Part shown: positions 19,474 to 28,864 of the stretch, in pieces
Layout: the number at the start of each line of letters is the position of its first letter
Numbering within the stretch: position 1 is the first letter of the stretch
Translations under genes and position numbers: made by a program
Notes under the pieces: generated by a model
What the model was told of the DNA's origin: nothing
Databases searched by the model: none
Seen by the model: the letters and a program-made list of their open reading frames with translations, nothing else
Origin: Sedimentisphaerales bacterium
GTDB lineage: Bacteria > Planctomycetota > Phycisphaerae > Sedimentisphaerales > SM23-30
Length of the DNA: 64,000 nt
Reading direction: 5' to 3'
NCBI GenBank assembly: GCA_016928435.1
Contig: JAFGKT010000053.1
Span: 62,001-126,000, forward strand

Positions 19474-21306
19474 TTATGCCTCCGGAACCGGCCCCACCAC
19501 CGCATCGTAGTCTGTCATGCTCGAACGGTCACCAGAAACAACTTGAACGCAAAGCATAGTAACTCTGCTGGCATTTTGGCTGATATAACGCCGACCAACA
19601 ATTCGTTTGTGAACTTGCATATCCTCATAAGAACTAGTGGCAGGTGATTCATTATCGGAACTTTCCGCAACCACGGCTGGCTCACAAAACGCACCGTTCC
19701 AATGCGGCGAAGTCAAGCTTTGCTGCAAGAACAAATGCCCAACAATCAGCATAATCGCGGCGTCAACCAACTTGCGACCCATCAAATCCATATATTCCGT
19801 GCCGGGCTGTGCCTTAACAAACGCGACCGCCTCAACCAGCTCTTCACGCCCTTTCTTCAGCAAAGCTACCAGATCCGCATATTCCGCTGGATACGCGAAT
19901 TCTTCTTTTTCCAATAGGTATTTCTCAGCCGTACCGTTGCAAACACCGCGAACCGCCGCAACAACCTGCAACTGACTCGTACCTTCATATATACTCGTAA
20001 TGCGAGCGTCACGCGCATGTCGCTCTACAGCGTAATCCTTCATGTACCCGCTGCCGCCCAACACTTGAATCGCGTCGTACGCCACGCTGTTGCACATCTC
20101 ACTGGCGTAGTACTTGCTCATCGGCGTCAGCATCCCTGACAAACGCTTCAAACGTTTCTCTTGTTGCTTTAGCTCCTTCTTCTCCGCTGCGTCAAGATTA
20201 TCTTCCGCGCTGCGACGCAACACGTAATTCTCATGGTCCACAACCCAACACGTTTCGTACGTCAACGACCGCGCAGCTTCCAATTCCACTTTCATGCCGA
20301 TCAACAAATCACGCACTGATGGGAACGCTTCGATAGCCACACCAAACTGCTTACGGCTCGCTGCGTAATCCCGAGCTACCCTAAAAGCCGCTTCAGCGAT
20401 ACCCAACGATTGCGCCGCTATGCCCACCCGGGCGCCGTTCATCAAGCTCATTACATAAGTCACCAAACCGCGCTGCCGTTCACCAATTAATTGACAAGGC
20501 GTATGGTTGAAAAACAACTCGCAAGTCGGCGAACCATGTATCCCCAATTTGTTCTCTAACCGCCGAACCTTAACTGTCGGCCCGCGATCACAAACAAACA
20601 AACTCAAGCCCAACCCGCCGCTGCGGTCCGGTTCACTCCGAGCCAACACCAGCAGTACTTCGCCGCATCCGTTGGTAATGAACCGCTTTACGCCATGCAA
20701 ATACCAATCACCTTTTTCATCCTGATAGGCCCGCAGCTTTACCGCCTGCAAATCACTGCCCGCGTCCGGTTCGGTTAAAACCATCGCGCCGGTCAGTTCA
20801 CCCTCGGCAAAGCCCGGCAAATACTGCTGCTTGATCTCTTCGCTCGCGAAAGCGTTGATGGTCTCAGCGATCCCTTGTAAACCATAAATGTTCATCAAGG
20901 CCGCGTCCGCACGCGACACAATCTCGTTGCTCATCGTGTACAGCAAGTTCGGACAGTTCAAACCGCCGTAACGGTGCGGCAATGTGAAACCCATCACTTG
21001 AGCCTGCGCCAAACACTTCAGGTTCGCTTGCGTACCCTCAGCATAAGTCACCGTACCATCAGCATTCAGTGTATTGCCTTCAAGGTCCACACCTTCAGCC
21101 CGCGGAGCGATATAATTACCGCTAGCCTCGCCGACTATCTCCAGGAGACTCTCGTAATTCTCAACAGCATCGGCAGCACTAGCTGGTGCCCAAGCATGTG
21201 TCTCGCTGTCAGAAAAATCACCTTCCATCAGCTCAGCCAGCTCGGCCATCTTGTAGTGCCGGAACAAAAACCTAATATCATCGTTATCGCTATAGAAATT
21301 CGCCAT
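19474..21306 (-). CDS. Acyl-CoA dehydrogenase
   Basis: 610 aa; MGFTLPHRYGGLNCPNLLY, MVLTEPDAGSDLQAVKLRA, GVKRFITNG, QVLGGSGYMKDYAVERHARDARITSIYEGTSQLQ. Confidence 0.92.
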   Translation of the reverse strand: MANFYSDNDDIRFLFRHYKMAELAELMEGDFSDSETHAWAPASAADAVENYESLLEIVGEASGNYIAPRAEGVDLEGNTLNADGTVTYAEGTQANLKCLAQAQVMGFTLPHRYGGLNCPNLLYTMSNEIVSRADAALMNIYGLQGIAETINAFASEEIKQQYLPGFAEGELTGAMVLTEPDAGSDLQAVKLRAYQDEKGDWYLHGVKRFITNGCGEVLLVLARSEPDRSGGLGLSLFVCDRGPTVKVRRLENKLGIHGSPTCELFFNHTPCQLIGERQRGLVTYVMSLMNGARVGIAAQSLGIAEAAFRVARDYAASRKQFGVAIEAFPSVRDLLIGMKVELEAARSLTYETCWVVDHENYVLRRSAEDNLDAAEKKELKQQEKRLKRLSGMLTPMSKYYASEMCNSVAYDAIQVLGGSGYMKDYAVERHARDARITSIYEGTSQLQVVAAVRGVCNGTAEKYLLEKEEFAYPAEYADLVALLKKGREELVEAVAFVKAQPGTEYMDLMGRKLVDAAIMLIVGHLFLQQSLTSPHWNGAFCEPAVVAESSDNESPATSSYEDMQVHKRIVGRRYISQNASRVTMLCVQVVSGDRSSMTDYDAVVGPVPEA

Positions 21307-21345
21307 GAGCGACCTCGTTACATGTTCAAATTCTTTGTAATACTG

Positions 21346-22374
21346 TTAGCATTTAGTCCGGATCGCTTTGGTCAATCGCGGAAGCACGTCGTTCAAATCC
21401 CCAACAATCTTGTAATGAGCTACCGAAAAAATCGGCGCGTCCGGATCGTTGTTGATCGCCACAATCTTGGCTGCCCCAGACATCCCCGCCACGTGTTGAA
21501 TCGCGCCGCTTATACCCACCGCGACATACAGCGCCGGCCGAACCGTCGTACCTGTTTGCCCCACCTGATGATCATGATCGATAAAGCCTAAATCAACCGC
21601 CGCTCGGCTGCCGCCCGGAGCGCCGCCTAATACATTCGCTAAATCCCAGATCAGTTGGAAATTGTCTTTGCTGCCTACCCCCGCGCCGCCCGCTACAATC
21701 ACACGCGAAGCCTTCAAATCAACTTTCTTCGCTGCACGATGCCGATCCAAAATCTTCACCGCTAAATCTTCCGGTGAAATCTTGACGCTCTCACGCACCA
21801 CTTCGCCGGCAACCTTGCCGTTACGCGACGGCATCGCCATCACACCTTCACGCACTGTCGCCATCTGAGGCCAACGGTCCGGATTAACAATCGTCGCGAT
21901 AATATTGCCGCCAAAAGCCGGACGAACCTGCAAAAGCAAATCCTTGTGTACTTGGTCCAAACGTTTGACTTCATAATCGCCTATTTGAAGATCGGTGCAA
22001 TCAGCCGTCAGACCAGCTCTCATTTTTGAAGCGACCCGCGGCGCCAAATCCCGACCAATGGCAGTCGCCCCGTAAAGAACTATCTGCGGCTTGTGCTTCT
22101 GGATCAACTCACAAAGCACTTTGGTGTAACTCACCGACTGATAATGCTCCAGCAAGTCGTCGTCCACAACATAAACCTTGTCCGCGCCGTAAGCACCTAG
22201 ATCGGCACTCAACCCGGCCACACCTTTGCCCGGCAAAACCGCTGCTAACTTAACCGATAGCTTGTCCGCCAACTCGCGGCCACGCCCCAACAGCTCCAAC
22301 GGAACGTCACTCAAAACGCCGTCTTCCTGCTCGGCAAATACCCAAACTTCACCTTGTCGATTTATTTCTATCAT
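21346..22374 (-). CDS. etfA: Electron transfer flavoprotein alpha subunit
   Basis: 342 aa; GATAIGRDLAPRVASKMRAGLTADC, VGQTGTTVRPALYVAVGISGAIQHVAGMSGAAKIVAINNDPDAPIF. Confidence 0.95.
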   Translation of the reverse strand: MIEINRQGEVWVFAEQEDGVLSDVPLELLGRGRELADKLSVKLAAVLPGKGVAGLSADLGAYGADKVYVVDDDLLEHYQSVSYTKVLCELIQKHKPQIVLYGATAIGRDLAPRVASKMRAGLTADCTDLQIGDYEVKRLDQVHKDLLLQVRPAFGGNIIATIVNPDRWPQMATVREGVMAMPSRNGKVAGEVVRESVKISPEDLAVKILDRHRAAKKVDLKASRVIVAGGAGVGSKDNFQLIWDLANVLGGAPGGSRAAVDLGFIDHDHQVGQTGTTVRPALYVAVGISGAIQHVAGMSGAAKIVAINNDPDAPIFSVAHYKIVGDLNDVLPRLTKAIRTKC

Positions 22375-22377
22375 AAC

Positions 22378-23250
22378 TTAACCTATCGTATGGTCAGATA
22401 TCAATTCGTGTACCATACCCCGAAGACCGTCATCGGTCGGCTCTACTTCTTTTTGTTCCGTGGCTGTCAAAACCACACTTTGAATACGATGCACTTTCGT
22501 CGGACTGCCGTCACGACCGCACCACTGCAAATCCGCTTTCAGATCATCCAAGTCCCACTGATCAATCAAAAGCCCCTTAGCTTTCAACTTCTCAGCATCA
22601 GCCGCACTGCCTCCATCTTGCTCCAGCTCAGACAAGCTCCGAGCTTTCTTATATTGCATCATCAGCCGACCGCCGGCCGGACGCGGGGTATTCGCCGTGT
22701 TCATAACCGTCAGCAGCGCCGGCAATTTCACCTGCACCTTTTCCCAACCGTTACCGACGTTTCGTTTCGCCGTCATTACCCCGTCTTCAATCGAATGCAG
22801 CTCTTCAACATAAGTAATCTGAGGTAACTCCAACTTCTCCGCGATCTGAGGCCCAACTTGAGCGGTGTCACCGTCAATCGCTTGCCGGCCGCACAATACC
22901 AAATCATAATCACCAATGTGCTTCACCGCGCAACTGAGAATGTAACTCGTCGCCAAAGTATCACTCGCCGCGGCCCGACGGTCCGTTACCAAAACCCCTC
23001 GGTCAGCGCCACGACATAACGCCGCACGCAATACGCGACATGCAGATGGTAGGCCCATCGTCACCACCGTTACCGTCCCGCCATAACGCTCTTTTATTTC
23101 AAGCGCCAATTCCAAAGCGTTCAGGTCTTCCGGATTAAAAATCGCCGGCAACGCCGCTCGATTCACCGTCCCGTCATCGTTCATAGCTTTGCCCGTAACC
23201 GCTTTGGTATCCGGGACTTGCTTAACTAATACAATACTATTGTACGCCAT
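22378..23250 (-). CDS. etfB: Electron transfer flavoprotein beta subunit
   Basis: 290 aa; VLVKQVPDTKAV, NPEDLNALELALEIKE, LVLCGRQAIDGDTAQVGPQIAEKL; 3 nt from etfA. Confidence 0.95.
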   Translation of the reverse strand: MAYNSIVLVKQVPDTKAVTGKAMNDDGTVNRAALPAIFNPEDLNALELALEIKERYGGTVTVVTMGLPSACRVLRAALCRGADRGVLVTDRRAAASDTLATSYILSCAVKHIGDYDLVLCGRQAIDGDTAQVGPQIAEKLELPQITYVEELHSIEDGVMTAKRNVGNGWEKVQVKLPALLTVMNTANTPRPAGGRLMMQYKKARSLSELEQDGGSAADAEKLKAKGLLIDQWDLDDLKADLQWCGRDGSPTKVHRIQSVVLTATEQKEVEPTDDGLRGMVHELISDHTIG

Positions 23251-23485
23251 TATGTTTACTCCGATTTATCTTGCAAAACGTTGGAGTGTAGAGCATCCCA
23301 GCCACAATGTCAATCCCCCGTAAACAACAACGAGACAACTTCCCCCTAACGCCATCATCTGCCCCGCTAACCTATGCCGGTAACGCCGCAACCCCCATTC
23401 AGCAGAATATTTACCCCAACACAAACTCTACATCCATTATCCAAATGCACCGCCGCCCAATGTATGTTACCTAACCACACACCAA

Positions 23486-24622
23486 CTAAGGCAACTCCGC
23501 CAAAAATTCCGCGTTCGACGGATGCTTTTTCAACGCCTTTAGCAGCATCTCAACATCTTGGCCCGGAGGCATGCCGCTCAAATGACGACGCAAACGGAAT
23601 ATCTTCTCCAGTGCGTCTTTACCTATTAATAGTTCTTCCTTGCGCGTTCCCGACTGCTGAATGTCAATCGCCGGCCAAATCCGCCGATTCGCCAACTGCC
23701 TATCCAGCACCAATTCCATATTGCCGGTGCCTTTGAATTCTTGGAATATCACCTCGTCCATCCGGCTGCCCGTATCGATCAACGCCGTCGCGATGATAGT
23801 CAAAGAACCGCCATTTTCCGCTTTACGAGCGCTGCCGAACAACTGCTTCGGTAACTGCAACGCTCTAATATCAACCCCGCCGCTCATTGTTCTGCCGCTC
23901 GACTTTATCCAACTGTTAAACGCCCGCCCCAAACGCGTTATCGAGTCCATCAGAACCACTACATCTTGCCCGAACTCCATCAAACGTTTCACGCGTTCCA
24001 GCGCCAAACGAGCCGTTCGTACATGACTATCCACCCCTTTGTCATTCGATGACGCTATTACCTCCCCTTCGATGTTCCGACGCATATCCGTCACTTCTTC
24101 AGGCCGCTCGTCAATAAGCAAAACCATCAAATGCACTTCCGGATTATTCGTCGCGATACCATGCGCTATTTGCTGCAATAGCACTGTTTTGCCCGTACGA
24201 GGCGGCGCCACAATCAAACCGCGCTGTCCTTTGCCGATCGGCGTCAACAAATCAATAACACGAGGCCCCAAAGGTTCCGCCCCCGTCTCCAAACGCAAAT
24301 GCTCCTGTGGATCAACCACCAGAAACTCATCAAAATCCTCAACGTCCAAATAGTCATCAATGTCTTGATCGTTAACCCGAGCAATTTTAGTAACGTTTGG
24401 CCCAGGCCCACGCTTGCCCTTGGCGACACCTTCAACCATCAAGCCCGGACGTAAACCGTACTTGTCAATCACATCCTGGCCCACATACGGATCGTTAGGC
24501 TTAACCAAATAACTCATCGTGACCTGACGCAAAAAACCATGCCCTTTGTCCACAACCTCCAGCAGGCCTTTTACTTCTGTCTCTGTATTCTTATCCGCTC
24601 CCATAAAACTCCTAAATTCCAA
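23486..24622 (-). CDS. rho: Transcription termination factor Rho
   Basis: GKGQRGLIVAPPRTGKTVLLQQIA, LLIDERPEEVTDM, DSITRLGRAFN, GGSLTIIATALIDTGSRMDEVIFQEFKGTGNMEL. Confidence 0.96.
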   Translation of the reverse strand: MEFRSFMGADKNTETEVKGLLEVVDKGHGFLRQVTMSYLVKPNDPYVGQDVIDKYGLRPGLMVEGVAKGKRGPGPNVTKIARVNDQDIDDYLDVEDFDEFLVVDPQEHLRLETGAEPLGPRVIDLLTPIGKGQRGLIVAPPRTGKTVLLQQIAHGIATNNPEVHLMVLLIDERPEEVTDMRRNIEGEVIASSNDKGVDSHVRTARLALERVKRLMEFGQDVVVLMDSITRLGRAFNSWIKSSGRTMSGGVDIRALQLPKQLFGSARKAENGGSLTIIATALIDTGSRMDEVIFQEFKGTGNMELVLDRQLANRRIWPAIDIQQSGTRKEELLIGKDALEKIFRLRRHLSGMPPGQDVEMLLKALKKHPSNAEFLAELP

Positions 24623-24902
24623 CCCAAGAATTTCCCGCCACTGTGCGACTCAACGCACAAACACTCTTTTGGACACAAATACGGATACCCCCGCTGCGAT
24701 AACGCGTATCACTGGATATCCCCAAAAAACCACTCTAGCCTATAATGCCCCTATACGTCAAGCCCTTATTTGACAATCCGCTCAGATTTCCCCAACACAC
24801 CTTCCGTGCCCAAAAAAAAAGACCGCCCAACCATATGGCCGGACGATCTAATATCACCAATATCGCCCCCCTTGCAATACACCTTAAACAACTACCCACC
24901 AA

Positions 24903-25916
24903 CTACTTACGGCTATTGCTGCAAAACTCGCCCATCACCATCATCGCCTTCATGCTCGCGTCCGCCGAACCGTCTTGCAGGGCGAAAGCCTCCACCAATT
25001 CCATTAATTCCGCGTCCGCGTCCGTTTCGCCGTAATGGTGCATTACGTTCACAATCCCCGCGTCCAACCCGTATTCCTTGGCCTTGGCTACATACGCCCG
25101 GCAGACCCCGATCTTACGAGCCGGCAAATCCCGAACACTGTTCGAAACGCCCAGCGAACAATGGCAATCCTTCATCTCCGGATCCGATTTTATCTTCTTG
25201 ATCGCTTCAAATGCGCGATAAGTAAAGCTCGGCGTCCCCGGAGTCAAAGGCATGTCAATCGCCAACGGATATGTCGTCGTATCAAAGAAAATATCTTCCG
25301 CCGCGAAACCATGTTCCATCGCCCCACGAAAAATACGCTTCGCTAAACCATATAGCGTATCCGCTGATGCTTCATCCGCTTTACCTTCTTCATCCACCAA
25401 CATCCCCACCACCTTAAACGCGTGTTTCGCTCGCCAAGGCAGCAACGTACTCATCGTCGTGGTCTTCACCGAATTCACCAAAGGCATCGCGATATCACTC
25501 GGCGCGTCTTGGTACCACTGCTCCAACCCCGCCTTTAATACATTCACATCACTGCTGTCAATGCATGCCGGCACACCGCTGCCGTGTTGTCGCACCAACT
25601 TCACGTATTCCTTCATCAAATCCACCGCCAACTGCGGATCCGTTTCGCCAAAAGCGTCAACATTGATCGCGATAAAGTCCGCGCCGTTGGCAACCTGGTC
25701 CACAATCAAAGACACCAAATAATCCAACGGTTCACTTTTTTCCGTATACGCCCCTTCTCCTTTGGCGACCAAATCCTTCATCGCCGCGCCGCTCTTAGGT
25801 ATGCTCGCGTGAACGCTCTCGCCGATCTGAATCAAATACTTATCTGCCATAATCATAGTCCCTTCATTTATCGCCAAAATGACACGTCCACCATAACCTC
25901 GCGACATGCCGAACAA
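24903..25916 (-). CDS. Pterin-binding methyltransferase (AcsE/MtgA-like)
   Basis: IGESVHASIP, IAINVDAF, CIDSSD, MPLVNSVKTT, IFFDTTTYPLAID, SLGVSNSVRDLP; translation start probably internal (~25850). Confidence 0.8.
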   Translation of the reverse strand: MFGMSRGYGGRVILAINEGTMIMADKYLIQIGESVHASIPKSGAAMKDLVAKGEGAYTEKSEPLDYLVSLIVDQVANGADFIAINVDAFGETDPQLAVDLMKEYVKLVRQHGSGVPACIDSSDVNVLKAGLEQWYQDAPSDIAMPLVNSVKTTTMSTLLPWRAKHAFKVVGMLVDEEGKADEASADTLYGLAKRIFRGAMEHGFAAEDIFFDTTTYPLAIDMPLTPGTPSFTYRAFEAIKKIKSDPEMKDCHCSLGVSNSVRDLPARKIGVCRAYVAKAKEYGLDAGIVNVMHHYGETDADAELMELVEAFALQDGSADASMKAMMVMGEFCSNSRK

Positions 25917-25975
25917 CCTTGCCAGACCGCTTAGAGCGATTCAAAAAAACACCCAGCGCCTGTAATACTCGACAA

Positions 25976-26004
25976 ATTAGCCCCCTGACCTGTCAGGGGG
26001 TTTT
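25976..26004 (+). repeat. TTAG-headed hairpin, copy a
   Basis: ATTAG-CCCCCTGA-CCTG-TCAGGGGG-TTTTAAC. Confidence 0.85.
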
Positions 26005-26095
26005 AACTCGATGCTGCAATAACCCGCAATCAATTCCAACCAAAACAATTATAACCGCCCCTCAACTCTGCGCCAAGACCGCAAAAATGGCCGCC

Positions 26096-28537
26096 TCACC
26101 GTTTCGCCTTCTGATTCGCATTACAAAACGCCGTGACCAATTCCGTCGCCCGTTGCTTCGCTGCCGGACCGCCGTCCTGCTTGGCCAGCGCATCAACCAA
26201 CGCCACTAAGTCCTCCGCCGGCGCCGTCAAACCATAGTCCAATGTCGTATCCGCTTTGATACTGTCAACACCATATTCCTGAGCCTTGGCCACATAAGCC
26301 CGCCCAATCCCAATCGATCGGCCCGGTGCCTTCATCGCGCTGTCCACCACCCCAACCATCAGATGCATGCCCTTGGTCCGTCGGTCATGCTTAAGTCTGC
26401 GCACCGCCTCAAATGTGTCATGCGTCTTACTCGCTTGACCATTTTCGCCTACTGTATCTTCCATTAAAGGCGTCACCGGAACTTCCAAAAACACCTTCGC
26501 TTGGGACATATCCTGCGATTGCGTCGCAGCCAATACTTCTTCAGCTTCACTGCGCAAATCCGCCGCGTTCTTGGCCCAACCAAACGCTGCGCCAAACTCC
26601 CCTAACGCACGCCAACTCGCTAACTGCCCCAACATTTCCGCCGAAGCGATCTTCACCAAAGGCGCATCCTTCACCTTGTCAGCAGCGAACCACGCCTTCA
26701 ACCCCGCTTCTATCACCGCCTCATGTACACTGTCAATATAAACAGGGACACCCATGCCGTACTTGGCCGTCAAACCCGCCATAAAACCTATCAACGCTAC
26801 ACCCTGTTCCATATCCGAATCAGCGAACTTATCAATATTAACCGCGATATAATTCGCGCCGTGCTTGGCTTGACTGGAGATCAACGAAACCAAATACGCT
26901 CCCGCCCCTTTGTTCACATCCGCGTTCTCCAAACCTTTTTCCAACAACTCCGCTAGCGCGCCGCCTACCGTCGGTATGTGCCCGTGAATCTTATCGCCGA
27001 TCTGCACCAGCTCAACCTTGTGGCAATGGTCCCGACCAAAAAAGTTATTCAAAATCGATGACGTTCCCTGCAACTGCGGATTACGCTTACAGTTAATCCG
27101 ACCCGCCAATTTCTCCAATCCCTTAGCCCCTTCACTCGCAGCACTATTATAAATCAACTCACCCACACATCGAATATCTTCATTGTTGCCGCACGTACCG
27201 TCCGGGTTCGCGTCGCCGCATGGCGCATTAGCTAACCCCTTCTCACAACGCCCTATTGTACACAGACTAAAATTCTCCTGCAAAAAACAATCACCGCATT
27301 CTTCGCAATTGAATAGCAACGTCTTCATCGGCTTTTCAAAAAACGCATGGAACAATTTCGTCCACGCCCCCTTGCCTTGCCGCATACCTTTGCTCAACCC
27401 AAACAACCCTTTGACCAGCCAGCGTATCCCTTTGCCCGGCTCAAACAACATATAATGGAACAAATTGAAATTAACCTTGCTCCATTTTTTCCAAGGCCGA
27501 GATAATTTACGCCGCTGCCCCTTCTCGTCATACAAATACCAACCACCCGAAACGCCAAACGCCAAATTCTCTTTATGCTCCCGCCAATTATTGCCAATCG
27601 CGTCAGCCTTCTGCAAAATCTCCACCAACATATCAAAATCAAATATCCCCCCGACATCCACCCCCGCATATCCCAAATCCTTATACATCGCCACTTGCTG
27701 CGCCGCTCGTTCCAAATGTTCTGCCGGGCTCTCAGTTTGCAGCTTCTCAAACAACTCCTTCGTCACCACACAACCAGGCAACTTGCCCTCATACATCAAA
27801 CGCGGCGCAGGCGTCATCGTCGTCAGAAAATAAACATTACCCAATACCGGCACATCTAACCCCTCTTCCGCCATATACCGCGCCAGCTCCTCACTCTTGC
27901 GCCAATCCCAACCCAACTGCGTCATCAAACAATCCGCCCCCACCTTAAGCTTCTTCGCCATCTTATAGTACTGCTGCATCTGCGACGCTTCGGTGTACTT
28001 AAACTGCGACACCGCCGCAGCCACATAAAACTGATGCACCTTATCAAACTCACCCGCCTTGGCTTTGCCAAACGCCGCGTAGTTCATCTCCTTGATAAAC
28101 TCGATCAAACCAATCGAGTCCACCTCGAACACCCCCTGACTAGTCGCCGGCTTGTCACCCGTCAAAGCCAACACCGACTCCAACCCCAACTTCCGCATAC
28201 CCACCAAGTAAGTCTCGATCGCGTCCAGATTATGGTCCTTCGCCGTCACATGCGGTATCACATCCAGATCACCCCACAAACCTTTCTGTTGCAGCACTGA
28301 ATAAATATCCACCGGACTCATGCTCGCCACCCCCCCCGGACTCTGCGGTATCGTAACCCCCGCCAGCTCCATCCCCGCCGGAATCTGATCCCGCTTTTCA
28401 GCATACCCCGCCAAAAACTTCTCAAAGTTAACAATGTTATGGCCAGGCAACGGCACAAACTCCGCCGTCACCACAAACTTATCACCCGCCCCAAGCAGCT
28501 CTCGTAAACGCTTCTGACCCATAGCCAAACCTTCCAT
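26096..28537 (-). CDS. Fusion: methylenetetrahydrofolate reductase (MetF) + MetV-like Cys-rich domain + pterin-binding domain
   Basis: 813 aa. MetF-like FVVTAEFVPLPG...DVIPHVTAKDHNLDAIETYL...VLALTGDKP; MetV-like NCEECGDCFLQENFSLCTIGRCEKGLANAPCGD; C-terminal IGDKIHGHIPTVGG...ANYIAVNIDKF...GIGRAYVAKAQEYGVDS paralogous to 24903-25916. Confidence 0.83.
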   Translation of the reverse strand: MEGLAMGQKRLRELLGAGDKFVVTAEFVPLPGHNIVNFEKFLAGYAEKRDQIPAGMELAGVTIPQSPGGVASMSPVDIYSVLQQKGLWGDLDVIPHVTAKDHNLDAIETYLVGMRKLGLESVLALTGDKPATSQGVFEVDSIGLIEFIKEMNYAAFGKAKAGEFDKVHQFYVAAAVSQFKYTEASQMQQYYKMAKKLKVGADCLMTQLGWDWRKSEELARYMAEEGLDVPVLGNVYFLTTMTPAPRLMYEGKLPGCVVTKELFEKLQTESPAEHLERAAQQVAMYKDLGYAGVDVGGIFDFDMLVEILQKADAIGNNWREHKENLAFGVSGGWYLYDEKGQRRKLSRPWKKWSKVNFNLFHYMLFEPGKGIRWLVKGLFGLSKGMRQGKGAWTKLFHAFFEKPMKTLLFNCEECGDCFLQENFSLCTIGRCEKGLANAPCGDANPDGTCGNNEDIRCVGELIYNSAASEGAKGLEKLAGRINCKRNPQLQGTSSILNNFFGRDHCHKVELVQIGDKIHGHIPTVGGALAELLEKGLENADVNKGAGAYLVSLISSQAKHGANYIAVNIDKFADSDMEQGVALIGFMAGLTAKYGMGVPVYIDSVHEAVIEAGLKAWFAADKVKDAPLVKIASAEMLGQLASWRALGEFGAAFGWAKNAADLRSEAEEVLAATQSQDMSQAKVFLEVPVTPLMEDTVGENGQASKTHDTFEAVRRLKHDRRTKGMHLMVGVVDSAMKAPGRSIGIGRAYVAKAQEYGVDSIKADTTLDYGLTAPAEDLVALVDALAKQDGGPAAKQRATELVTAFCNANQKAKR

Positions 28538-28864
28538 ATTATGCCAATAATCTCAGCTTCACTACGCCCGCGATCCAGCAGACAGCCTTCCGCGCCTGGC
28601 CCCCTCGAAAAATCAACACAACAGATCTTGCCCAATACCTTACTTATCCCTCACCATCATTTAAAATTCTGTGATATTCGTCACACCTCTAGCCCCCCCA
28701 TACCAACCACCATCGACCGACCGCCGGCTCCCCAATTGAACCCACCCCCAGCGCTTATTTACTCTTGCCCAGCCCCACACAAGGCCTTAAAATAGACATA
28801 CAGAGTTTAAAGCCAAAAAGTTCAATCGAGCCCAAGAAGCCAACTCCGCTTCAAAAACTCCCGA

